Source: an uncultured Opitutaceae bacterium
Lineage (GTDB): Bacteria > Verrucomicrobiota > Verrucomicrobiia > Opitutales > Opitutaceae
DNA length: 36,883 nt
Reading direction: 5' to 3'
Assembly (NCBI GenBank): GCA_937902925.1
Contig: CALFNN010000033.1
Location: forward strand, 1 to 36,883
The notes beneath the pieces were generated by a model. It worked only from the letters and a program-made list of their open reading frames with translations, was not told the origin of the DNA and made no database searches. Shown here in pieces: positions 30,272-36,883 of the stretch (the stretch's first letter is position 1; each line of letters begins with the position of its first letter). Position numbers and translations under genes: made by a program.

Positions 30272-33200
30272 TCACGCGACCGGCACGGGATGCAGCGCGC
30301 GATGCACCGCGTGGCCGAGCTCGTCGGTCGTGAACGGCTTGGCGAGCAATTCCACCTGGCCGAGCTCGTCGAGCGCCTCGGGCGAGATCTTCGAAAAGTA
30401 ACCCGACATGATCACGACGGGCAGGGCGGGGTAGCGCTTGCGCATCGCGGCCGCGAGCTCGGTGCCCTGGATGCCGGGCATGGTCTGGTCGGTGAGCAAC
30501 AGGTGGCAGTCGGCCGACTCGGCGGTCATCGCCGCGAGGCAGTGCTCGCCGGAACCGAAGACCGCCGTCCGGTAGCCGCGGCTTTCGAGCACGAGCTTCG
30601 TGCAGCTGCCGACAATCTCCTCGTCGTCGACCACACACACCATCTGGCCGCGACCGCGCGGCGCGGCGGTGGAATCGGCGGTGATGTGCTGGTCCTCGGG
30701 GCTGACGGTCGGCAGGTAGACGTGAAAGGTCGCCCCGGAACCGGGCGTGCTGTCGACCGCGATGGCGCCGCGATGCGCGCGGACGATGCCGTGCACGACG
30801 GCGAGCCCGAGCCCGGTGCCCTCGCGGGTGTTTTTCGTGGTGAAGAACGGATCGAAAATCCGCCGGCGCGTGGCCTCGTCCATTCCGTGGCCGGTGTCGC
30901 TCACGGAGAGGCGGGCGTAGAGGCCGGTCGGCACGCCGCCGAGCGCGGCGGCTTCCCCGTCGCCGAGTTCGGCCGCGGCGAGTTCGATCTTCAGCGTGCC
31001 CCCGTGCTGCCGCATGGCATGGGCGGCGTTGGAGCCGAGGTTCAGGATCACCTGGTGGATCTGGGTGGCGTCGCCGAGCACGTGGCCGGCGTCGGGGGCG
31101 CACTTCAGCTCGATGGTGATCATCGCGGGCAGGGTGGCGCGCAGGAAACGGCGGGCCTCCTCGATCACGAGCACGAGGTCGAGCGGGCCGTGCTCGACGC
31201 CGGTCGACTGCCGGCCGAACGTGAGGATCTGCTCGACGAGTTCGCGGGCGCGCAGGCTGGCGTTGCGGGCCTCGGTGAGGCACTGGTGGGCGGGATGGTC
31301 GGCGGGCAGCGAGTCGGCGGCCAGTTCATGGTAGCCGATGATGCCCGTGAGCAGATTGTTGAAATCGTGCGCGATCCCGCCGGCGAGCGTGCCGAGCGTT
31401 TCCATCTTCTGCGCCTGGAACAATTGCATCTCGAGGTGGTGCCGCGCCTCCTCGCTTTCATGCTGGATGGTGATGTCCTGCATCGCGCCGTGGAGCCGGA
31501 CCGGGCGGCCCTGCACGAGGTCGGCCTCGCCGAGCACGCGCACCCAGATGCTCCGGGAGCGGGCCGTGGTCAGCGGCAGCTTGAGATCGATGGGGGTGCC
31601 CCTGGCCCGCGCCTCGCGCAGGGCGCCGCGCAGCGTTTCGCGGGCCTCGGGCGGATAGAACTCCAGCGTCGAGGCCACGGTGGGCTGAAACGTTTCGTCG
31701 ACGTCATGGATGTGGCGGAGCCCGACGGACCACGTGAGGTGCGAAGTCTCGAGGTCGAGTTCCCAGCCGCCGATCAGGGCGAGGCGGCTGACTTGATCGG
31801 AGATGTTCTCGACCTGGCGGAGGCGCTGCTCGAGTTGCTTGCGCACCGTCATGTCCGCGTGGGTGCCGGCCATCCGGAGCGGGCGGCCGTCGGGGGCGCG
31901 GCTGACGACCTTGCCGCGGTCGAGGATCCACCGCCACTCGCCGCTCTTGGCGCGCATGCGCAGCTCGTGCCGGTAGAACGGCGTCCGCTGCGCGAAATGC
32001 TCCTCCACGGCCGCCTCGTTCGCGGCGAGGTCGTCGGGGTGCGCGAGTTGTTTCCAGCCCTCGACAGTGCCGTCGATCTCCGCCGGTTCGTAGCCGAGCA
32101 TGTGCGCCCAGCGCGCGTCGTGAAACATGAAGCCGGTCTCGATGTTCCAGTCCCACACCGAGTCGTTGGAGCCCTCGACCGCGAGCTGCCAGCGCTGCTC
32201 GGCGAGCTCGAGCGCCTGCTGCATGTTTTTTTCGGCGGTGATGTCGCGATTGAGGCCGACGAGCCGGACGACGCGGCCGTCGGCGTCGCGTTGCAGGCAG
32301 CCGTGCGCCTCGATGTGCCGGACCGAGCCGTCCGGGCGCACGATGCGAAACTCGGCGTCGTAGACGGGCTGCTCACCCGCGATGACGCGCCGGACCAGCT
32401 CGTGGGTCGAGGCGCGGTCGTCGGGATGGAGGATGCTCCGCCAGATGTCGCGCGAGCCGTCGAAGTCCTCCCGCTGCACGCCGTAGATTTCGAACATCCG
32501 GTCGTCCCACACGAGGTGGTTGGTGGCGGCATCGAGTTCCCAGACGCCGTAGTTCGACGACCGCAGTGCGAGCCGGAGGCGCTCGTTGAGCGCGTTCATC
32601 TCGTGGGCGGCCTCGCGCTCGGTGGTGACATCGCGCTCGGTGCCGGTGATCCGCACCGGCTGGCCCGCCGGATCGCGCTGCACGATCGCCCGCGATTGCA
32701 GGTGGCGCACGGCGCCGTCGCTGGCGCGGACGATGCGGAATTCCTGCTCATACTCGTTCGCCCCGAGGAGCGCGACGCGGAAGGCGCCGATCGCCCGCTC
32801 GCGGTCCTCCGGGTGGAGGTGGCGGGTCCAGTCCTCGGGCGTGCCGCCGAACTGGTCGCGGCCCAGGCCGTAGATCTCCAGCGTGCGGTCGTCCCACGAA
32901 CCCTTGTTCGCCACCGCGTCCCATTCCCACACGCCGAGCGCGGCGGCGCGGGTGGCGAGGCGGAGGCGCTGGTTGAGCGCCTGCTGGCGCTGGGCGGTGG
33001 CGTGCGACTCGGTGACATCCGAGTGAATCGAGATGAAATTCACGACCCGGCCGGCGGCATCGCGCACCGGCTGGATTTCCGCAACCTGCCAGAAGGCCCG
33101 GCCATCCTTGGCGTAATTGAGGATCTCGACCCGGCAGGACTCGCCGCGCGCGCCGGCCTCCCGGATTCGCCTGATCGCGGCCGGATCGGTGCCGGCGCCT

Positions 33201-34324
33201 TGCAGCAGGGCGCCGGGTTTCCGGCCCAGGATGTCCGCGAGGGTGTGGCCCGTCATCCGCTCGAACGCGGCATTGACCCATTCGATCCGGCCTGTCGCAT
33301 CGGTGACGGTGACGCCGTTGGTGGTGTGATGGGCCACGAGCGCGAGGCGCGCGTTGGATTCCGCGGCGGCGCGGAGGCTGCGGTTGACTTCCTCCAGTTC
33401 GCGGGTGCGCAGGCCCACGGTCTCCTGTAACTGCGCGGCCTGTTCCTGCAGCCGCGCCGTCAGGAGCTGGCCGGCTTGCTCGGCGCCCGCGCGCCGGCGG
33501 TCGAGCCCGGCGGCCGTCTCGAGCGAAGTCAGGGCAAACGCGAAGCCGGCGAGCACGAGCGCGACGACCAGCAGCGGCACGCCGCCGGGAAGGTCGATCA
33601 GGTTGGCTCGCACCAGCACGGCCAGGGCTGCGCTGAAAATAAACGGCGCGACCGCCGCGCCGAGAAACAGCCGTCGCGCCAGCACCGCCGCCGGGCTCGA
33701 ATCGAACAGCAGCTGGACGTGACGATCGGTCGGGCGGGCGAGGAGCACGCCGATGCCGAGCGCCATCAACGCGGCCGCCGGCAGGGGCGCGACGCTGAGC
33801 GGTCTCGCGCCGCCCGCGTGGGTGAAGCCGACGGCGAGGATCGCGCCGCCGGCCACCGCGGTGACCGCCGCGGCCAGCCAGGCGGGCGCGGTCCACCCGG
33901 CGTGATCGCGGGAGCGCCGCCGGCCCAGGCCGAGCAGGGCGAGGGCAATGGCGCCGAGCGCCAGCGAAGTGTGCAACCATCGCCGGTCCAGCCCGGATGG
34001 CGCCGACTGGTGAAACATCGCGTCGCGCAGACCGAGGTTCACTGCAAAGAGATTCTCGAGCAGGCCACCCGCGGCGAGCGCCAGCACAACCGCCGCGCAA
34101 ACCGCTCCCGCCCGACCGGTTCGTCCGCCGGTCTGGAGCCATAAGGAAGCTCCCGCCAGCATCAGGCACAGGGCGGTCGTGCCCGCCATCGGCTGCCGGG
34201 TCAGTCCGGCCCAGAGAGGCCAGTCGACTCCCGTCATCCGGCCGGCGAGGGCGGCCAGGCCAAGCGCGCCGGCGAGGAGGCCGGCCCAGCCGGCGGAGCG
34301 GCGCAGTTTTTCATCGAGCGACAT
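30272..34324 (-). CDS. Membrane-bound hybrid sensor histidine kinase with multiple PAS domains and C-terminal receiver
   Basis: A 1350-residue hybrid kinase from the ATG at 34324, giving MSLDEKLRRSAGW just ahead of the first membrane helix; the frame is open to 34459, but that extension looks unlike protein. Residues 1 to about 260 form roughly seven to eight membrane helices. A coiled-coil (LQEQAAQLQETVGLRTRELE) leads into five PAS/PAC domains between about 310 and 960 (for example GVTVTDATGRIEWVNAAFER; LHPEDRERAIGAF; LHPDDRA). The HisKA domain has H986 in GGIAHDFNNLL. The ATPase domain has N-box QVILNLGSNAAHAM, G1 SDTGHGMDE and G2 GTGLGLAVVHG. The receiver has VVDDEEIV, phosphoacceptor D1279 in LLTDQTMPG, and LAKPFT. 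No separate response regulator is adjacent, so its output is unknown. Confidence 0.93.
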   Translation of the reverse strand: MSLDEKLRRSAGWAGLLAGALGLAALAGRMTGVDWPLWAGLTRQPMAGTTALCLMLAGASLWLQTGGRTGRAGAVCAAVVLALAAGGLLENLFAVNLGLRDAMFHQSAPSGLDRRWLHTSLALGAIALALLGLGRRRSRDHAGWTAPAWLAAAVTAVAGGAILAVGFTHAGGARPLSVAPLPAAALMALGIGVLLARPTDRHVQLLFDSSPAAVLARRLFLGAAVAPFIFSAALAVLVRANLIDLPGGVPLLVVALVLAGFAFALTSLETAAGLDRRRAGAEQAGQLLTARLQEQAAQLQETVGLRTRELEEVNRSLRAAAESNARLALVAHHTTNGVTVTDATGRIEWVNAAFERMTGHTLADILGRKPGALLQGAGTDPAAIRRIREAGARGESCRVEILNYAKDGRAFWQVAEIQPVRDAAGRVVNFISIHSDVTESHATAQRQQALNQRLRLATRAAALGVWEWDAVANKGSWDDRTLEIYGLGRDQFGGTPEDWTRHLHPEDRERAIGAFRVALLGANEYEQEFRIVRASDGAVRHLQSRAIVQRDPAGQPVRITGTERDVTTEREAAHEMNALNERLRLALRSSNYGVWELDAATNHLVWDDRMFEIYGVQREDFDGSRDIWRSILHPDDRASTHELVRRVIAGEQPVYDAEFRIVRPDGSVRHIEAHGCLQRDADGRVVRLVGLNRDITAEKNMQQALELAEQRWQLAVEGSNDSVWDWNIETGFMFHDARWAHMLGYEPAEIDGTVEGWKQLAHPDDLAANEAAVEEHFAQRTPFYRHELRMRAKSGEWRWILDRGKVVSRAPDGRPLRMAGTHADMTVRKQLEQRLRQVENISDQVSRLALIGGWELDLETSHLTWSVGLRHIHDVDETFQPTVASTLEFYPPEARETLRGALREARARGTPIDLKLPLTTARSRSIWVRVLGEADLVQGRPVRLHGAMQDITIQHESEEARHHLEMQLFQAQKMETLGTLAGGIAHDFNNLLTGIIGYHELAADSLPADHPAHQCLTEARNASLRARELVEQILTFGRQSTGVEHGPLDLVLVIEEARRFLRATLPAMITIELKCAPDAGHVLGDATQIHQVILNLGSNAAHAMRQHGGTLKIELAAAELGDGEAAALGGVPTGLYARLSVSDTGHGMDEATRRRIFDPFFTTKNTREGTGLGLAVVHGIVRAHRGAIAVDSTPGSGATFHVYLPTVSPEDQHITADSTAAPRGRGQMVCVVDDEEIVGSCTKLVLESRGYRTAVFGSGEHCLAAMTAESADCHLLLTDQTMPGIQGTELAAAMRKRYPALPVVIMSGYFSKISPEALDELGQVELLAKPFTTDELGHAVHRALHPVPVA

Positions 34325-34518
34325 GCTGGTTTTGAAGATCGAGCGTGGGCGCACGGTTGCACCGGGGCAATTGTGAATGAACGCGCCACGCGGCGACGCG
34401 GGGAGACGCCGCCCGCGCGCCATTTTCTGAGGAGAAGACCCCCCGCGGTTTTTGCACAAGCCGCCTCAAGTTTCCGCGTGCGCGCCGATAAGAAAACACG
34501 ATCCGTCCGCCCACACTC
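34325..34518. promoter_or_regulatory. Divergent intergenic region between hybrid kinase and TonB-like gene
   Basis: This 194-nt region must hold promoters for the minus-strand kinase and the plus-strand TonB-like gene. A T-run with TTGCAC at about 34451-34460 and GATAAG near 34488 are the only promoter-like elements, and their spacing does not fit a standard sigma-70 pair. No palindromic operator of note was found. Neither downstream gene has a strong ribosome binding site. Confidence 0.35.
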
Positions 34519-34857
34519 ATGAATAAATTGCTCAAACTGACCCTGATTGGCCTGTTGGTCGTGTCGCCCGCCTTTGCCGACTCGAAATCCGAGCCGCCGG
34601 TGCCGGTGCGCACGGTCGCTCCCGACTATCCCGACGAACTGCGGCGGGAAGGCATCTCCGGCGTGGTCATGGTCAAGTGCACGATCGACGAGCAGGGCAA
34701 CGTCACCGACGTCGAGGTCGAGAAATCCACCAACGGCGCCTTCGAGAAACCGGCGCTCGCCGCGCTGAAGAAATGGCGTTTCAAGCCCGCCCGCCAGGAC
34801 GGGAATCCCGTTTCCATGAAGGTTTCGATCCCGATCAAGTTTGTTAACGAAAGCTAG
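34519..34857 (+). CDS. Secreted TonB C-terminal domain protein
   Basis: A 112-residue protein. Residues 1-21 are a typical signal peptide (MNKLLKLTLIGLLVVSPAFA, cleavage before DSKSE). The rest is a lone TonB C-terminal domain: PDYPDELRREGISGVVMVKC, then TIDEQGNVTDVEVEKSTN, and the closing FEKPALAALKKWRFKPARQD. Classical TonB has an N-terminal membrane anchor and a proline-rich spacer; both are absent, so this protein is probably free in the periplasm. Such short proteins are common in Bacteroidota and Verrucomicrobiota and their role is unclear. They may bind outer-membrane receptors or be unrelated to energy coupling. No ExbB/ExbD genes are in the window. The chemoreceptor follows 36 nt downstream on the same strand. 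Confidence 0.85.
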   Translation: MNKLLKLTLIGLLVVSPAFADSKSEPPVPVRTVAPDYPDELRREGISGVVMVKCTIDEQGNVTDVEVEKSTNGAFEKPALAALKKWRFKPARQDGNPVSMKVSIPIKFVNES

Positions 34858-34868
34858 TTCCGCCCGGC

Positions 34869-34893
34869 GGCGGTTTGTCTGCCGCCTTCTCTC
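34869..34893 (+). terminator. Possible weak terminator or hairpin after the TonB-like gene
   Basis: GGCGG (34869-34873) and CCGCC (34882-34886) form a 5-bp stem with an 8-nt loop, followed by a pyrimidine run TTCTCTC. The weak tail and the chemoreceptor start immediately after it argue that it attenuates transcription at most. Confidence 0.25.
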
Positions 34894-36883
34894 ATGACGC
34901 TGCAAAACCTCACCATCGGCAAAAAAATCACTCTCGGCTTCGGGTTGCTGTTCACGCTGCTCGCCATCGTTGCGGTCCTCGCCTACACCGCGCTCGGCGG
35001 CGCGGGGCGGCGCCTGACGCTCTTTGCCGGCAGCGCGCAGGAAACCTACGCCGCCGCCTCGCTCGAGTCGTCGATGCAGGCGTTGAAGCTGCAGGTGAAC
35101 GAGTTCCTCGCGACCGGTTCCGCCGAGAGCATCGCCGCGTGCGAGGCCGCGAAGAAGGCGCTCGACGCCGACCTCGACAGCGCCGCCCAGCTCATCGTCG
35201 ACCCGGAGCGCGCCGCGGAGATCGCCAAGGCCCGCGAGCTGCTCGCCGCCTACCAGTCCGCCTTCACCGACCTCGTGGCCAACCACAAGGCGGCCGTCGC
35301 GACCGAGAGCGGCGTGCTCGACCCGCAGGCCAGGCTGATTTCCGACGGGCTGCAACAGATGCTGAGCCAGGCGAAGACGCAGGGCGACATGAACGCCGCC
35401 TTCCAGATTTCCAACGGCCTGAAGGCCTTCTTCGAGTGCACCAGCCTCGTCAACGGCTTCCTCCTCGCGTCCGACACCGTCAAGGCCACCGCCGCAACCG
35501 AGGCGTTGAAGGTCACCGTCGCCCAGATCCAGGTGATGCAAAAGGACCAGGCGGAGATGGAAAAACTCGACGCCACGCTCAAGGATGCGGCCAAGACCAG
35601 CCTGCTCGCGTCGCTGCTCACCGCGACCACCTCCTACAACAAGGGCTTTGCCGACATCGTCGCCGACCGCCAGGCCCGCGACAAGATTCTCGCCGAGCGC
35701 ATCAATAAATTCGCGCCCGAGTTCACCGCCACGATCGGCAAGGTGAAGGGCTCGCTGCACGATTTCCAGAGCGACATCGCCGCCCGCACCGCCGCCGAGC
35801 AGCAGCGCAACGAGATCATCGTGTCCGTCGTCACCGGCATCGGCATCGTCCTCGGCATCGTGTTCGCGTGGCTCATCACGCGCAGCGTCAACCACGGGAT
35901 CACCGGGGTCGCCGCGCGCCTCGCCACCGAGTCCGACAAGGCCGCCGTGTCCGCCGCCCAGGTTGCCGAGGCCAGCCACTCCATGGCGCAGGGCGCCACG
36001 CAGCAGGCCTCCTCGCTCGAGGAAACCAGCTCCTCCCTCCACGAGATGGCGAGCATGACCGCGCGCAATTCCGAGAACGCCCAGAACGCGAAGACCCTCG
36101 CCAACCAGACGCGCACGACCGCCGACGCGGGCGCCGCCGACATGGAGCAGATGAAGTCCGCCATGGGCGCGATCAAGGGCTCGAGCGTCGAGATTTCGAA
36201 GATCATCAAGACGATCGACGAGATCGCGTTCCAGACGAACATCCTCGCGCTCAACGCCGCGGTCGAGGCCGCCCGCGCGGGCGAGGCCGGGCTCGGCTTC
36301 GCCGTCGTCGCCGACGAGGTGCGCAACCTCGCCCAGCGCTGCGCCGGCGCCGCGCGCGAGACCGCCGACAAGATTTCCGCGTCCACCGAGAAGAGCGAGC
36401 AGGGCGTGCGCATCAGCGAGAAGATGGCCGTCAACCTCGCCGCGATCGTCGAGAAGACGCGGCTGCTCGACGAGCGCATCGCCGAGATCGCGCAGTCGTC
36501 GCACGAGCAGAGCGAGGGCATCAACCAGCTCAACGCCGCCGTCACGAGCATGGACAAGATCACGCAGGACAACGCCGCGCTCTCGCAGCAGTCCGCCGCG
36601 GCCTCGGAGGAATTCAAGAGCCAGGCTGCGCAGGTGCGCCTGGCGGTGACGGAGCTCATGCGCATGGCGCGCGGCGACGACGACACGACGACCGCGCCGG
36701 CCGCCGCGACGACCGCGCCAACCCGCGCTCGCCCGACGCGCACCGCCGCCACCGTGCGACCCGGCACCAACGGCCAAGTCGCCCGCAACGGCCACGGCAC
36801 GAACGGTCATGGCTCGAACGGCCACGGATCGAACGGCCACGGCACCAACGGACATTCCTCCAACGGCCACTCTCGCAGCGGCC
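34894..36883 (+). CDS. Methyl-accepting chemotaxis protein, partial at right edge
   Basis: At least 663 residues; no stop is reached before the window ends. Residues 12-33 form TM1 ([20 protein letters not shown]). The ligand-binding region is about 35-305, predicted all-helical. TM2 is about 307-330 ([20 protein letters not shown]). A standard HAMP domain is not obvious. The signalling hairpin has its tip around 441-483 ([37 protein letters not shown]), the segment that binds CheA and CheW. Flanking helices hold probable methylation Glu/Gln residues ([18 protein letters not shown]). After residue 590 a Thr/Ala/Pro/Arg linker leads into six five-residue NGH-type repeats. No che genes are visible; they may lie to the right. 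Confidence 0.92.
   Translation, partial: MTLQNLTIGKKITLGFGLLFTLLAIVAVLAYTALGGAGRRLTLFAGSAQETYAAASLESSMQALKLQVNEFLATGSAESIAACEAAKKALDADLDSAAQLIVDPERAAEIAKARELLAAYQSAFTDLVANHKAAVATESGVLDPQARLISDGLQQMLSQAKTQGDMNAAFQISNGLKAFFECTSLVNGFLLASDTVKATAATEALKVTVAQIQVMQKDQAEMEKLDATLKDAAKTSLLASLLTATTSYNKGFADIVADRQARDKILAERINKFAPEFTATIGKVKGSLHDFQSDIAARTAAEQQRNEIIVSVVTGIGIVLGIVFAWLITRSVNHGITGVAARLATESDKAAVSAAQVAEASHSMAQGATQQASSLEETSSSLHEMASMTARNSENAQNAKTLANQTRTTADAGAADMEQMKSAMGAIKGSSVEISKIIKTIDEIAFQTNILALNAAVEAARAGEAGLGFAVVADEVRNLAQRCAGAARETADKISASTEKSEQGVRISEKMAVNLAAIVEKTRLLDERIAEIAQSSHEQSEGINQLNAAVTSMDKITQDNAALSQQSAAASEEFKSQAAQVRLAVTELMRMARGDDDTTTAPAAATTAPTRARPTRTAATVRPGTNGQVARNGHGTNGHGSNGHGSNGHGTNGHSSNGHSRSG
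36787..36876 (+). repeat. Tandem 15-bp coding repeat in the chemoreceptor tail
   Basis: Six consecutive 15-nt units encode [25 protein letters not shown] and NGHSR. The third codon positions vary (AAC GGC CAC versus AAC GGT CAT), so protein-level selection or ageing of the repeat is visible. The array may continue beyond the window. The resulting tail is rich in Asn, Gly and His and should be unstructured. Confidence 0.85.

Noticed and set aside
27773-33430. Long plus-strand open frames (782 and 1046 codons) opposite the rhamnosidase and the hybrid kinase
   Set aside because: Composition is low-complexity Val/Ala/Gly/Arg/Glu/Asp without domain signatures, while the opposite strand carries full, motif-complete enzymes.
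34325-34459. The 45-residue upstream extension of the kinase
   Set aside because: The extension is polar, Arg/Pro/Ser-rich with no plausible domain, and the inner ATG at 34324 sits immediately before the first membrane helix.

Overview
The window is GC-rich and gene-dense. It is dominated by one same-strand array (about 168-27430) of nine large two-module ABC-type permeases of the MacB/FtsX kind. Six of them carry the N-terminal prefix that marks the ADOP ('Acidobacterial duplicated orphan permease') family. Each of the two main blocks is headed by a small PadR-type regulator, a pairing known from Acidobacteria and from Verrucomicrobiota of the Opitutus group. The PadR/ADOP pairs, a secreted GH78 rhamnosidase, a free TonB C-terminal protein, the rarity of clear Shine-Dalgarno sequences and the purine/pyrimidine-biased intergenic palindromes together suggest an Opitutaceae-like verrucomicrobium. 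An acidobacterium cannot be excluded from sequence alone.

Layout. Block 1 (about 105-12510) has an operator-like palindrome, PadR1, permeases P1-P4 and a class C beta-lactamase-like secreted serine hydrolase. Block 2 (about 12550-21162) has a second, unrelated palindrome, PadR2 and permeases P5-P7. A looser tail (21163-27430) holds an NTF2/SnoaL-like membrane-anchored or exported protein, P8, a small muconolactone-isomerase-like protein and P9. P8 and P9 lack the ADOP prefix. Convergent to P9, on the minus strand, are a GH78 alpha-L-rhamnosidase and, upstream of it, a multi-PAS hybrid histidine kinase. Divergent from the kinase are a secreted TonB-C-domain protein and a methyl-accepting chemotaxis protein that runs off the right edge.

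How the parts may work together. No ATP-binding subunit is encoded anywhere in the window, so the permeases must borrow an ATPase from elsewhere or work without one. The ADOP prefix (about residues 1-70) exists in two sequence types, and the types follow the two PadR blocks: P1-P3 share one, P5-P7 the other. My inference is that prefix and PadR form a matched membrane-to-DNA signalling pair, comparable to PadR/HAAS-domain pairs in other bacteria. The intergenic gaps inside the blocks hold several inverted or direct repeats. One is a two-copy element of about 100 bp with 29-30 nt arms, placed just upstream of the P3 and P6 start codons, where it could affect translation or mRNA stability. These repeats and the near-identical 5' ends of P2 and P3 point to growth of the array by duplication and recombination.
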